From: Lachnospiraceae bacterium
GTDB taxonomy: Bacteria; Bacillota; Clostridia; Lachnospirales; Lachnospiraceae
Assembly: GCA_902363135.1 (NCBI GenBank)
Contig: CABIZF010000006.1
Location: forward strand, 152,802 to 216,801
Length of the DNA stretch: 64,000 nt
Reading direction: 5' to 3'
Part shown: positions 50,344 through 59,058 of the stretch, piece after piece
Layout of the letters: every line of letters starts with the position of its first letter
How positions within the stretch are numbered: the stretch's first letter is position 1
Translations under genes and position numbers: made by a program
The notes under the pieces: generated by a model
Databases searched by the model: none
What the model saw: only the letters and a program-made list of their open reading frames with translations
What the model was told of the DNA's origin: nothing

Positions 50344-52212
50344 TTATTCCACCGTCACGCTCTTTGCAAGATTCCTCGGCTTATCCACATCCAGACCTTT
50401 TGCAACAGACACATAGTATCCCAACAACTGCAGCGGGAGCACCGCAAGGCTGCCAACAAAATGTTCATCCGCCTTCGGCACATAAACGGTAAAGTTTACC
50501 TGATCCTCGATCTCATAGTTTCCATAGGTCGTCACCCCCATCAGGTAAGCTCCACGGCTCTTGCACTCCTGCATATTGCTGACTGTCTTTTCGTACAGCT
50601 CGCCCTGTGTCAACACACCGATAACCAGCGTGCCCTGTTCGATCAGGCTGATGGTTCCGTGTTTCAGTTCACCTGCAGCGTATGCTTCCGAGTGGATATA
50701 GCTGATTTCCTTCAGCTTCAGACTACCCTCCAGGCAAACTGCGTAATCAATGCCACGTCCCACAAAGAACACATCATGTGCATTGGCATATTTCGCAGCA
50801 AACCACTGGATACGCTCTTTGTCTTCCAGAACCTTCCGCATCTTTTCCGGGAGCATCAGTAACTCAGAGATATAGTAACCATATTGCTCGTCCGTGAGCT
50901 TGCCTCTGACCTTTGCAAACTGAACCGCCAGGCAGTACATAGCTGCAAGCTGTGCACTGTATGCCTTTGTCGTTGCAACAGAGATTTCCGGACCGGCAAG
51001 CGTGTAGAACACCTTGTCTGCTTCACGGGCAATACTGCTGCCCACCACATTGACGATTGCCATCGTGGCGATACCATTCTCTTTTGCCATACGCAGTGCT
51101 GCCAATGTATCTGCTGTCTCGCCAGACTGACTGACAACGATCACGAGCGCATTCCGAATAAGCGGCATCCTGCGATAACGGAACTCAGATGCAAGTTCTA
51201 CACGCACCGGGATATCTGCCATATCCTCCAGTACATACTGTGCGGCCATACCAACATGCCATGCAGAGCCACAGGCAACAATATAAATCTGGTCGAAATT
51301 CTTAATTTCGTCCTCGGTAATCTCCACGCTGGACAGATCAATAGCACCATTCTTGATTACTGAATTAAGAGTATCCTGGACAGCTTTCGGCTGCTCATGG
51401 ATCTCCTTCATCATGAAATGCTCAAAACCGCCCTTTTCCGCTGCCTCTGCATCCCACTGAATTTCCGTTGTCTGCTTCTCGATCTCGTCACCATCGAGAT
51501 TATAAAAATGCGCTTCACCCGGAGTCAGCTTTGCAAACTCAAGGTTGCCGATATAATAAACATTGCGGGTATATTTCAGGATTGCCGGAACATCCGAAGC
51601 CACATAGGTCTCACCGTCTGCAATACCAATGATCATCGGACTGTCCTTGCGCGCCACCCAGATTTCGCCCGGATAGTCACGGAACATCAGCTCAAGAGCA
51701 TAGGAGCCACGGACACGAACCATCGTCTTTGCAATGGCATCGACAGGACCCAGATTATACTTTTTATAATAGTAGTCCACCAGTTTGATGACTACTTCGG
51801 TGTCCGTCTGGCTGTAGAACGTATATCCGTGCTTCAGCAGCTTTTCCTTCAACTCGGTATAGTTTTCAATGATACCGTTATGCACACCGACAACCTCTGA
51901 TTCAACTGTGCCGGAACCGGAGCGGGTACAGTTACCGGAAACATGCGGATGCGCATTCGTCTGGCTCGGCTCACCATGCGTAGCCCAGCGGGTGTGTCCG
52001 ATACCACAAGTACCCTTCAGCGCATTGCCATTATCCGTCTTCTCGATCAGGTTAGACAGACGGCCTTTTGCCTTCACGACCTGTGCCAGATCTTCTCCAT
52101 CCCGGACAGCCAGTCCGGCCGAATCATATCCTCTATATTCCAGTTTAGACAGGCCATCCAGCAGGATCGGTGCTGCTTGTCGATTTCCTGTAAAACCAAC
52201 GATTCCACACAT
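50344..52212 (-). CDS. glmS: Glutamine-fructose-6-phosphate aminotransferase (isomerizing)
   Basis: GlmS makes glucosamine-6-phosphate from fructose-6-phosphate and glutamine, the first step to UDP-GlcNAc. The 622-residue protein has the N-terminal glutaminase (Cys2 nucleophile, [20 protein letters not shown]) and two SIS domains (VACGSAWHVGM, VSQSGETADTL). It ends AKSVTVE. It supplies precursor for the wall and for the capsule cluster to the right. Upstream lie a terminator (52260-52290) and only the tail of glmM. No glmS ribozyme was recognised. Its 5' end is duplicated at 46236-46321. Confidence 0.96.
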   Translation of the reverse strand: MCGIVGFTGNRQAAPILLDGLSKLEYRGYDSAGLAVRDGEDLAQVVKAKGRLSNLIEKTDNGNALKGTCGIGHTRWATHGEPSQTNAHPHVSGNCTRSGSGTVESEVVGVHNGIIENYTELKEKLLKHGYTFYSQTDTEVVIKLVDYYYKKYNLGPVDAIAKTMVRVRGSYALELMFRDYPGEIWVARKDSPMIIGIADGETYVASDVPAILKYTRNVYYIGNLEFAKLTPGEAHFYNLDGDEIEKQTTEIQWDAEAAEKGGFEHFMMKEIHEQPKAVQDTLNSVIKNGAIDLSSVEITEDEIKNFDQIYIVACGSAWHVGMAAQYVLEDMADIPVRVELASEFRYRRMPLIRNALVIVVSQSGETADTLAALRMAKENGIATMAIVNVVGSSIAREADKVFYTLAGPEISVATTKAYSAQLAAMYCLAVQFAKVRGKLTDEQYGYYISELLMLPEKMRKVLEDKERIQWFAAKYANAHDVFFVGRGIDYAVCLEGSLKLKEISYIHSEAYAAGELKHGTISLIEQGTLVIGVLTQGELYEKTVSNMQECKSRGAYLMGVTTYGNYEIEDQVNFTVYVPKADEHFVGSLAVLPLQLLGYYVSVAKGLDVDKPRNLAKSVTVE

Positions 52213-52259
52213 AGGTTTATCCCTCCCGTTATTTAATCTATTATACTTTCCCTTTTATG

Positions 52260-52290
52260 CAAAACGACTCCGGGAACTGCCAGAGTCGTC
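52260..52290 (-). terminator. Terminator between glmM tail and glmS
   Basis: ACGACTC (52264-52270) and GAGTCGT (52283-52289) form a hairpin followed leftward by TTTTG. The same hairpin is duplicated at 46381-46407. Confidence 0.7.
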
Positions 52291-52515
52291 ATTGACTTTA
52301 TGCCTTATATCCCTTTTCGCAGATTACATTGACCACTTCGTCAACATATTTCTGGCAGATGCCGTGGTCAGGTGCTTCGACCATAAGCTAGTTGCCTGCT
52401 ACACACCACAAAGAGATATGTGATTATTCGAGCAGCGCAGGAAGCTTACTGCTCCCCCTGTTTTGTTTATAAATCTTTAGAGATGTTTCTTTTTTTCTTT
52501 ATGGGGTCAGACCCC
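52291..52515. repeat. Repeat R3: glmM tail and palindrome, next to intact glmS
   Basis: The minus-strand frame ending at TAA (52298-52300) reads VEAPDHGICQKYVDEVVNVI and a few more residues. This matches a GlmM C-terminus in the expected place just upstream of glmS. Only about 30 residues remain, and an in-frame TAG lies upstream. The sequence then becomes unrelated and ends in GGGGTCAGACCCC (52503-52515). This copy is probably closest to the original arrangement. Confidence 0.78.
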
Positions 52516-52591
52516 AATGTATACATATTTTCTCCCTTATTACAACATTGTCTATTCTTTTCTCAAACGAATCTTATTTGCAAGCGCTCTA

Positions 52592-53434
52592 TTATTGTTT
52601 TTTAAAATCCGATATTTTTTTTTCTCTTTTTACCTGCTCTAACAATAAAAAAGCCATTAATCCTTCCTGATAAATTTCATCATACCACTCTTCTTTTTTC
52701 TCGGGCGTAAGAGCCGCAAATTTAGGTTCATATCTCCCAGAATCAGATGCATCACAATTATTATGACGGACATTCATTTTATTCACCATATAGAAAAAAT
52801 CACTTTCTATTGTCCTGCTTATCGCTTTCAATTCGTTTCGCTTTGGTTCTAACGCATCTGCAATCATTTTTAAAATAAGCTGCTTATCTTTAAGCTTTCC
52901 TTTTAACAAATGGTGATTATATTCAATAATAGAATCTGCTAACTCAGGTGTCACAATATCCGCAACTGCACTTGCCGCTGCATCTTTTTGCACAATTAAA
53001 TACTGCTTATCTTCTGTTGCATATACATAATGATTTATCTTCTCAAGATCATATCTGATGATCGCTAATACCTTCCTAGCAGAATCCGATAAGTCATACT
53101 GCACCGGCTCGCCAATCACACCAACAATCATATTCCAAATCATTTCACAGTAAAGAATAAAATCATCCATATTCTTCACTACTGCCTTTGGCACTTTTAT
53201 TCCATTCCGCGCTCCAGAATACGTAAAGCCCATATGATTTCTTACTTCTTCAAAAGACGCATAATTTTTCTTAAATTTCCACTGACTAAAGCTCTCTTCA
53301 ATATCTTCATTAATCGTACTATATCCGTCTAACTCATTTAACACGATATTTTCAATTTTCTCATATTCAAACTGAATATCCAATTCCCGTTCTAATCTTT
53401 CAAAAAAATTATGCCTTGTCATTCTTCCATTCAC
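52592..53434 (-). CDS. Hypothetical protein in accessory region
   Basis: The 280-residue soluble protein is not recognised. It is rich in charged, helical segments and has no signal peptide or membrane helix. Features include FFERLERELDIQFEYEKIE near the start and YEPKFAALTPEKKEEWYDEI near the end. The start is GTG 53434 or ATG 53422; neither has a clear ribosome binding site. AT-rich and flanked by palindrome copies (52503 and 53517), it is likely cargo of the mosaic region. Confidence 0.55.
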   Translation of the reverse strand: MNGRMTRHNFFERLERELDIQFEYEKIENIVLNELDGYSTINEDIEESFSQWKFKKNYASFEEVRNHMGFTYSGARNGIKVPKAVVKNMDDFILYCEMIWNMIVGVIGEPVQYDLSDSARKVLAIIRYDLEKINHYVYATEDKQYLIVQKDAAASAVADIVTPELADSIIEYNHHLLKGKLKDKQLILKMIADALEPKRNELKAISRTIESDFFYMVNKMNVRHNNCDASDSGRYEPKFAALTPEKKEEWYDEIYQEGLMAFLLLEQVKREKKISDFKKQ

Positions 53435-53516
53435 TTTCTTTTAAAGTATAGTTTTTACTTTACACTGTATACAACATGCAACTGTACCTTCTACATCCAG
53501 TCGCTCTGTTTTCTTT

Positions 53517-53533
53517 ATGGGGCCAAACCCCAT
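53517..53533. repeat. GGGGTCAGACCCC palindrome, variant copy
   Basis: ATGGGGCCAAACCCCAT with the same TTTTCTTT prefix as other copies. It truncates the CapE/CapD-like fragment. Confidence 0.75.
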
Positions 53534-53735
53534 TGTTTCCCCACAAACAACTTTTCTCCATAACGAGTGCCAATGATATTCGTCCAAGTGTCACCAAAGA
53601 TCTGCTGAACAGCCTTTGCCAGATCGCCGATATTGGAAGCATCCAACTCTTAAATAAACAAGTCCCCGAATTTACATGCTGGAATGCAAAAATAACCATG
53701 ACCACATTGGAGGCTGACCCTGAAATTTCTTCGAC
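53529..53735 (-). pseudogene. Internal fragment of a CapE/CapD-type sugar-nucleotide dehydratase
   Basis: Two minus-strand frames joined by a one-base shift read VIFAFQHVNSG, then GDLFI-stop-ELDASNIGDLAKAV and IIGTRYGEKLF. This corresponds to the conserved GDLFIQK..A..IGDLA and IIGTRHGEKLYE segments near the end of the substrate domain of UDP-GlcNAc 4,6-dehydratases. A TAA replaces the usual Gln, and there is a frameshift at the GGGG. It is a dead fragment of a gene expected next to capF. The remaining bases of 53435-53781 hold only the palindromes. Confidence 0.75.
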
Positions 53736-53772
53736 AAGCCTAGAATCATTGAATTTTCAGTATTCTAGGCTT
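53736..53772 (-). terminator. Hairpin after the flippase gene
   Basis: AAGCCTAGAAT (53736-53746) pairs perfectly with ATTCTAGGCTT (53762-53772), 10 bases beyond the flippase stop. No T-run follows, so termination is plausible but unproven. It may be the end of the capsule operon. Confidence 0.5.
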
Positions 53773-53781
53773 AAATTGACT

Positions 53782-55221
53782 CTAGCAGTTATTTTTCATT
53801 TTTTTCAAAGCCACTAACGCTATTTTTACTCCTGCAATCATTCCAATACAAATTAATATATATCTTAACACAGTATAACGATACAATACTAAACCGAATA
53901 ACGCAGCCATGATCGTTAATATCGCCATAAACAATACTGCCTTATCATTATATACTGATTTTTCCCCGGTCTCTTTAAGATGAATCTTTCTTGCGAATAT
54001 AACCTGTGCACCTGCTAATACTATATAAGCTACCAGTGTAGTATATGCAGCTGCCATATAGCCAAATATATTTATACATATGTAGTTAAGTATAAGATTT
54101 ATAATAGCTGCGATAATCGAAGAATACATGATATAATTAGTTTTCTTATGGTATATGAGTAAATTAGAATACATATTTGATACAGAAGTTAAAAACACTC
54201 CTGCTGCAATAGGTGGCATAATATATATCGCCTCATAATATTCCTTAGTAGCTAATATTTTAACTATTTCTGGCGCTAGAAAAGTAAGCATAACAGCTAT
54301 AATAGCATACGATCCCATTAAAGCTAATGATAATTCTTTTATTCTATTTTCTTTTTTCTCTATATTCTGATATAAATATGGTATAAACGATGAATTAATT
54401 GCAGTCCAAACCAACAGTGAAATTGAGCTTACAGTATATAAAGTACTATATATTCCAACTGCATCATTTCCCACCATTTTGCTTATCATCATTCGATCTG
54501 AAACACTTAAAATCTGTGCTGCAAAGGCATAACCAATAAGGGGCGCACTTAGTTTCAAAGAGTATTTCCAATACTTTATATTTACTATCGTTTTCCCTTT
54601 TACATATAATTTAATCCATAAAATTGCTGAAATTGCTATAGATACTATGTTAGTTGCATACAATCGCCCAACTGCAATTTGATCTGAACCCATTTTATTT
54701 AAATTTAAAACAACTATCATAGACAATATTGTTGATGCTAAAGCTGACCCCATTGTCAATACACCAGCTAATTTATATTTATATTCATATCTTTGTCTTA
54801 ATAGCCAAAAATCCTGCGCCGGTGCAAAGAAAAACACTACAAGCATTAAAATCATCAGAACAGAAGGCAACCCTGTAATCCTATTCCAAATATTAGGTAT
54901 GAGAAAATAAATACAACCTAAAACAATGGCCATCATTGATGTTAATGTCAAAACAGACGATTGATATTGATCTCTTTCCCCCTCAAAGTCTTTCATTGCT
55001 GCCTGAAATCCACCTGATGTTAATGATAGTGTTGCAATTACATTCAATAATGAATACCAAGAATTATATAAATTAACCATTCCAATTTCGCTTGTAGACA
55101 TTATTCTCGTGAAAATTGGGACTGTAATCATTGATAACCCTCGTGAAAAAACAGATGCTATGGTATAAACCACTGCTGCTTTTACTCCCAAAGGAATATT
55201 TTGTAGTTTTTTCTTTAGCAT
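53782..55221 (-). CDS. Wzx-type polysaccharide flippase
   Basis: The 479-residue protein of the MOP/PST superfamily should have about fourteen membrane helices. It opens with LGVKAAVVYTIASVFSRGLSMITVPIFTRIMSTSEIG, the typical Wzx N-terminus. It would flip undecaprenyl-linked repeat units across the membrane for Wzy-dependent polymerisation. It is the last gene of the leftward capsule cluster, about 330 bases from the nearest glycosyltransferase. Confidence 0.88.
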   Translation of the reverse strand: MLKKKLQNIPLGVKAAVVYTIASVFSRGLSMITVPIFTRIMSTSEIGMVNLYNSWYSLLNVIATLSLTSGGFQAAMKDFEGERDQYQSSVLTLTSMMAIVLGCIYFLIPNIWNRITGLPSVLMILMLVVFFFAPAQDFWLLRQRYEYKYKLAGVLTMGSALASTILSMIVVLNLNKMGSDQIAVGRLYATNIVSIAISAILWIKLYVKGKTIVNIKYWKYSLKLSAPLIGYAFAAQILSVSDRMMISKMVGNDAVGIYSTLYTVSSISLLVWTAINSSFIPYLYQNIEKKENRIKELSLALMGSYAIIAVMLTFLAPEIVKILATKEYYEAIYIMPPIAAGVFLTSVSNMYSNLLIYHKKTNYIMYSSIIAAIINLILNYICINIFGYMAAAYTTLVAYIVLAGAQVIFARKIHLKETGEKSVYNDKAVLFMAILTIMAALFGLVLYRYTVLRYILICIGMIAGVKIALVALKKMKNNC

Positions 55222-55553
55222 TTAGTTCTCCTTACTGCATTCTTTCTGTTTTAATTGGACGTACATGGATCACAGATCGTAGGTGTGTGTCCACTAAATT
55301 CCTATTTTCTGCTAGAATACCAGAATTTTGCATTTTCTAACAAATTACTCTATCGTCACACAGATAACTAGCCCTGTTTCTGATTCACAAATCAGAATAC
55401 GACTACTACCTCATAGTGCTTCTGTAACCTTAGACACTGCAAACAGTTCATAATGCTAATATCTAAAATATTGTTTATAAAACATTTCCATGATCCTAGA
55501 TGTTTCATATTTAAAACTAACTTTTATAACATCATTTATATTCTAACACTAAC
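55222..55553. other. 332-base intergenic stretch without recognised content
   Basis: This AT-rich stretch between the flippase and a glycosyltransferase contains a short TCTGATT/AATCAGA inverted repeat (about 55377-55397). No open frame with a ribosome binding site, no clear promoter and no RNA gene was seen. Confidence 0.4.
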
Positions 55554-56723
55554 TCACTTACACTTATTCAAAAAATCATTAAATCGTTCTATATATTTAT
55601 CAGGCGTAAATAATTCATTTGCAGTTCTCAATGCATTATTTTTTATTTCTTCAATTTGCTCTCTTGGCAGATTGATAATACTAAGTAATGTGGTTTCTAA
55701 TGTATTCAAGTCATTATCATTAACAAGGAATCCATTATACTTATCTTTTATAAATAGATCCGTACCTCCTACAGATGTACAAATACTAGGAACCCCTAGC
55801 ATCATTGCCTCGCAAAACTTTGTCGAAACTCCTGCCTTCGCATATCTTTTATTCATCCGTAATAAAACTGACAAATCCGCCATTTCTACTATACTTAGCG
55901 TTTTATCATGTGGCAATCTTCCATGGCAGTAAATTCCATATTTTTCTAATTCACTGTTCCCTACTAACTTCTGCACTTGTATTTTATCAGGACCAATTAT
56001 ATCAATGATAACCCGTACTTCGTCAGCATTTAATCGAATTATCGCTTGTAATAGAGTATCAATATAATCCTTTGAAGCCAATGCGCCTGCATAAACTATC
56101 TTCAGCACTTTCCTATTATCTGAATTTTCTCTTATTAACTTCTTCTTTTTATCAGTTTTCGGAAAAATCGGCGGTAATAAAATAGTATTACAATTTTGTT
56201 CTAAGTAATGTTGATACAAATATTTACTTATTGCTATAACATTGCCAACTTTTTTATCAATATATTTTTTTTGTAAATCTTTTTCTGTGTTAATAACTCT
56301 CGAAATAATTCCCCTATAATCTTTAGGATTTCTCCATTCCGTAGTTTCTATTACCAACTTAAATCCTGCTTTTTTAGAAAGCTTTAACATTTTTAAAATG
56401 TACAATATCGAATTTGGTTCGTATAATATGATCACATCAGGTTTTATTTTGTCAATATATTTTTTTGTTTGCTCAAAATAAATTTTTCCAAATACCTGGT
56501 CCAAATTCCAATAAGCACCTCTTATCTTTCCTCGCCCCGGATAAGGATCCATGTATTGATATGTCAACTCATCCACTTCTTCCATTCTTTTGCCATCAGA
56601 AGCCAACTCACATAATACATGAACTTCATGTCCACAAGATTTCATAAATATACCTCTATTTCTGACATGAATTGATGATGCCGTGTCTGGATATCCGACA
56701 TTTCCAATATATACTATTATCAT
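55554..56723 (-). CDS. Glycosyltransferase family 4
   Basis: The 389-residue GT-B fold enzyme has a C-terminal donor domain with VYAGALASKDYIDTLLQA, YGIYCHGRLPHDKTL and the EX7E-like region KFCEAMMLGVPSICTSVGGT. The N-terminal acceptor domain starts IIVYIGNVGYPDTASSIHVRN. Retaining GT4 enzymes add sugars from nucleotide donors to a lipid-linked chain on the cytoplasmic face. The sugar cannot be predicted. Confidence 0.88.
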   Translation of the reverse strand: MIIVYIGNVGYPDTASSIHVRNRGIFMKSCGHEVHVLCELASDGKRMEEVDELTYQYMDPYPGRGKIRGAYWNLDQVFGKIYFEQTKKYIDKIKPDVIILYEPNSILYILKMLKLSKKAGFKLVIETTEWRNPKDYRGIISRVINTEKDLQKKYIDKKVGNVIAISKYLYQHYLEQNCNTILLPPIFPKTDKKKKLIRENSDNRKVLKIVYAGALASKDYIDTLLQAIIRLNADEVRVIIDIIGPDKIQVQKLVGNSELEKYGIYCHGRLPHDKTLSIVEMADLSVLLRMNKRYAKAGVSTKFCEAMMLGVPSICTSVGGTDLFIKDKYNGFLVNDNDLNTLETTLLSIINLPREQIEEIKNNALRTANELFTPDKYIERFNDFLNKCK

Positions 56724-56791
56724 GAATTGCTACCCTCCCTTTACTAATTATTTCTCTTGATAAGATTTACAATGCACATAAAAGCTTTGAT

Positions 56792-57862
56792 TTAATCTTC
56801 TAATAATTTTTCCCATTCCTTGGCTATTTTTTTTACATTTAGTTGTTCTCTTAACTCACTTGCTTGTTTTCCCAGTCTTTTTGCTTTTTCTGGATTTTTT
56901 AGTAATCCTATTATTTCATCTGCAAATTTTCTGTCATCACCAACAGGTGTAAGTATACCATTAATGTTATTTTTTATAACCATTCTAGCACCACCTATCG
57001 GACAATCTGTACATACCACAGGAAGTCCTATTGCCATAGCTTCTAACATTGAATTAGACATTCCCTCGTAATCTGATGATGATACAAAAATACTAGCATT
57101 TACAATATACTTTTGAACATTTGCTTTTTGTCCCATAAATTTTACATTATCAAAAATTTTTAATTCTTTAGAATATTTTTCTAATTCCTCTTGCTGTTCT
57201 CCCTTACCATATATTTCTAAAATATATTCTGGAAATACATCAAAAACTCTTTTCATTGCCCTGAGTAGCATGAATAAATTTTTTTGTTGACTTAATCTAT
57301 TTACAGCTACAATTCTTTTGTCTCTCACTCCATCATATGGACTCGGAATTGATGACGTAATAGGATTTGCAATTACCTTTGACTTTTTCTCTAAGCTCTT
57401 ACCATAATACTGTTTCGCATCTTCGGTTTGGAAAACAACTCTATATGCTTTTTTGTAACTATACTTTACATAAATCTTCTCATACCAATTGTAAAAAAAT
57501 TGAGGAGCATTTCTTTCCGATAAAATGAAATTATATTTATTTAATAAATTTCCTAATATCAAATATTGATATCCTAAACCCAATGAAATCACATAATCTG
57601 GTGCTTGATTTTTCAATATTTTTTTCAATTCTTTTATTCTAAAAAATACTGCACGTTTCCCTGTATTCTCAGGTAAATAATCAACTTTTATTTTCGGATT
57701 AATCTCATAATTATTATTTGCCTTTGAAAATGCAATAAAAGACACTTCATAACCGCTTTCACAAAAATAATCAGCTAAGGCAACTGTAACTCTTTCAGCA
57801 CCGCCTCCACCTAAACTGCCTATTAAAAATGTTATCCTTTTCATTAATCTATGATTTCCCAT
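56792..57862 (-). CDS. Glycosyltransferase family 4 (CapM/WbnK-like)
   Basis: The 356-residue GT4 enzyme has the N-terminal glycine loop FLIGSLGGGGAERVTVALADYF, AVNRLSQQKNLFMLLRAMKRV in the donor domain, and SSSDYEGMSNSMLEAMAIGLPVVCTDCPIGGARM containing the EX7E motif. It overlaps the upstream Wzy gene by 14 bases. The donor sugar is unknown; the GGGGAE loop is common in capsule transferases of the CapM type. Confidence 0.88.
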   Translation of the reverse strand: MGNHRLMKRITFLIGSLGGGGAERVTVALADYFCESGYEVSFIAFSKANNNYEINPKIKVDYLPENTGKRAVFFRIKELKKILKNQAPDYVISLGLGYQYLILGNLLNKYNFILSERNAPQFFYNWYEKIYVKYSYKKAYRVVFQTEDAKQYYGKSLEKKSKVIANPITSSIPSPYDGVRDKRIVAVNRLSQQKNLFMLLRAMKRVFDVFPEYILEIYGKGEQQEELEKYSKELKIFDNVKFMGQKANVQKYIVNASIFVSSSDYEGMSNSMLEAMAIGLPVVCTDCPIGGARMVIKNNINGILTPVGDDRKFADEIIGLLKNPEKAKRLGKQASELREQLNVKKIAKEWEKLLED

Positions 57863-59051
57863 AATATTTTTCCCTTAACGCTTTTCCAATAAGTATCATT
57901 ACAATAACGCCATTATATCCCAACTCAATTTGATAATATGTAGAAACTCCCATATACGCCAGTAATACAAATAATCCGACAAATTTTGCTGCTTGAATCA
58001 CTATTCTATTTTGCCCATTGTAAATTTTACCGTTTTTTAAAATGGATGCATATACACATAACCATACGATCACTGGAAAAATCCCATAATGGAACATGAC
58101 AAACATAAACTGATTATCGAAATAAGTATAATTTACATTTCCTAAGTAGCTATAAGAAGCATTTATACCTAATCCAAGAATTAAATCTTTCCATGAATGC
58201 TGCGCAAAAAAGATTACGTACTGTCCACTTCTGGTATCTTCAACTCCCCTATTGAATAAATTTCCTGTAATCTCTGGAAAAATATAAGAAACTCCCAATA
58301 TTGCTATGAAAATCAACAAAAGCCCCATTAGAAACTTAATATATCTATTCCTATTACCCAGAACAGCAACAAATACAAACAATAGTATTAATGTCTGTAA
58401 TACCCAACCTCTTGACTGTGTAATAAACGCAGCGGCAATAATAAACAATAAATTACAGTATATTATTTTTCTTTTATTTTTTTTGTGAAATTCTATAAAG
58501 GTCATAATGCAAGCAGATGTAAACCAACATGAAAATATTCCTTTATACGACGCATTCCTGGGCCAATTTATTCCATAATTAGACCAAAAAGAAAAAACAG
58601 CAATATAAAAACAACAACAAAAGAGTAAATTTATACGTAATAATTCTTTTTCCAATATATTCCATATATTATCATCAAAACCAAGCAGTGCTGACACTGG
58701 CAACAAAATTACTGATGTAGAAATAGCTTCAAAAAAAACAGATTGAATAGGTGCTTTATCTAATGACAATACAGTCCATATCAAATAATAAAAAATCAAG
58801 CTTATAAGCAAAATTCTTATTCCTGCATGAACTTTTTTTATGTAATGTATAATACATCTAAATATCAACACAAAAAGAATAATACTTGAAAAATTCAGGA
58901 AGAAAGTTCCCCATCTTCCTTTACTAACAAATGTGTATGTATCATATATCGGCTTCCATTCACCAAACATATTTCTCAATAAACACCCTAAAACCACACA
59001 TATCAAATATGTCTTAAATAAAAATTCATTTATTGTATATTTTGTTTTCAT
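57849..59051 (-). CDS. Wzy-like polysaccharide polymerase / O-antigen ligase family
   Basis: The 400-residue protein has about eleven membrane helices and an enlarged outside loop near 255-330, including QHSWKDLILGLGINASYSYLGNVNY. This is the usual Wzy/WaaL layout, in which conserved Arg/His residues act in the periplasmic loop. Sequence conservation in the family is low, so the call rests on topology and position beside Wzx and glycosyltransferases. It should polymerise flipped repeat units. Confidence 0.8.
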   Translation of the reverse strand: MKTKYTINEFLFKTYLICVVLGCLLRNMFGEWKPIYDTYTFVSKGRWGTFFLNFSSIILFVLIFRCIIHYIKKVHAGIRILLISLIFYYLIWTVLSLDKAPIQSVFFEAISTSVILLPVSALLGFDDNIWNILEKELLRINLLFCCCFYIAVFSFWSNYGINWPRNASYKGIFSCWFTSACIMTFIEFHKKNKRKIIYCNLLFIIAAAFITQSRGWVLQTLILLFVFVAVLGNRNRYIKFLMGLLLIFIAILGVSYIFPEITGNLFNRGVEDTRSGQYVIFFAQHSWKDLILGLGINASYSYLGNVNYTYFDNQFMFVMFHYGIFPVIVWLCVYASILKNGKIYNGQNRIVIQAAKFVGLFVLLAYMGVSTYYQIELGYNGVIVMILIGKALREKYYGKS

Positions 59052-59058
59052 ACTAAAA

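Noticed and set aside
52213..52300. glmS ribozyme in the glmS leader
   Set aside because: Expected because many Firmicutes have it, but the conserved core was not found; the leader is only about 50 bases after the terminator.
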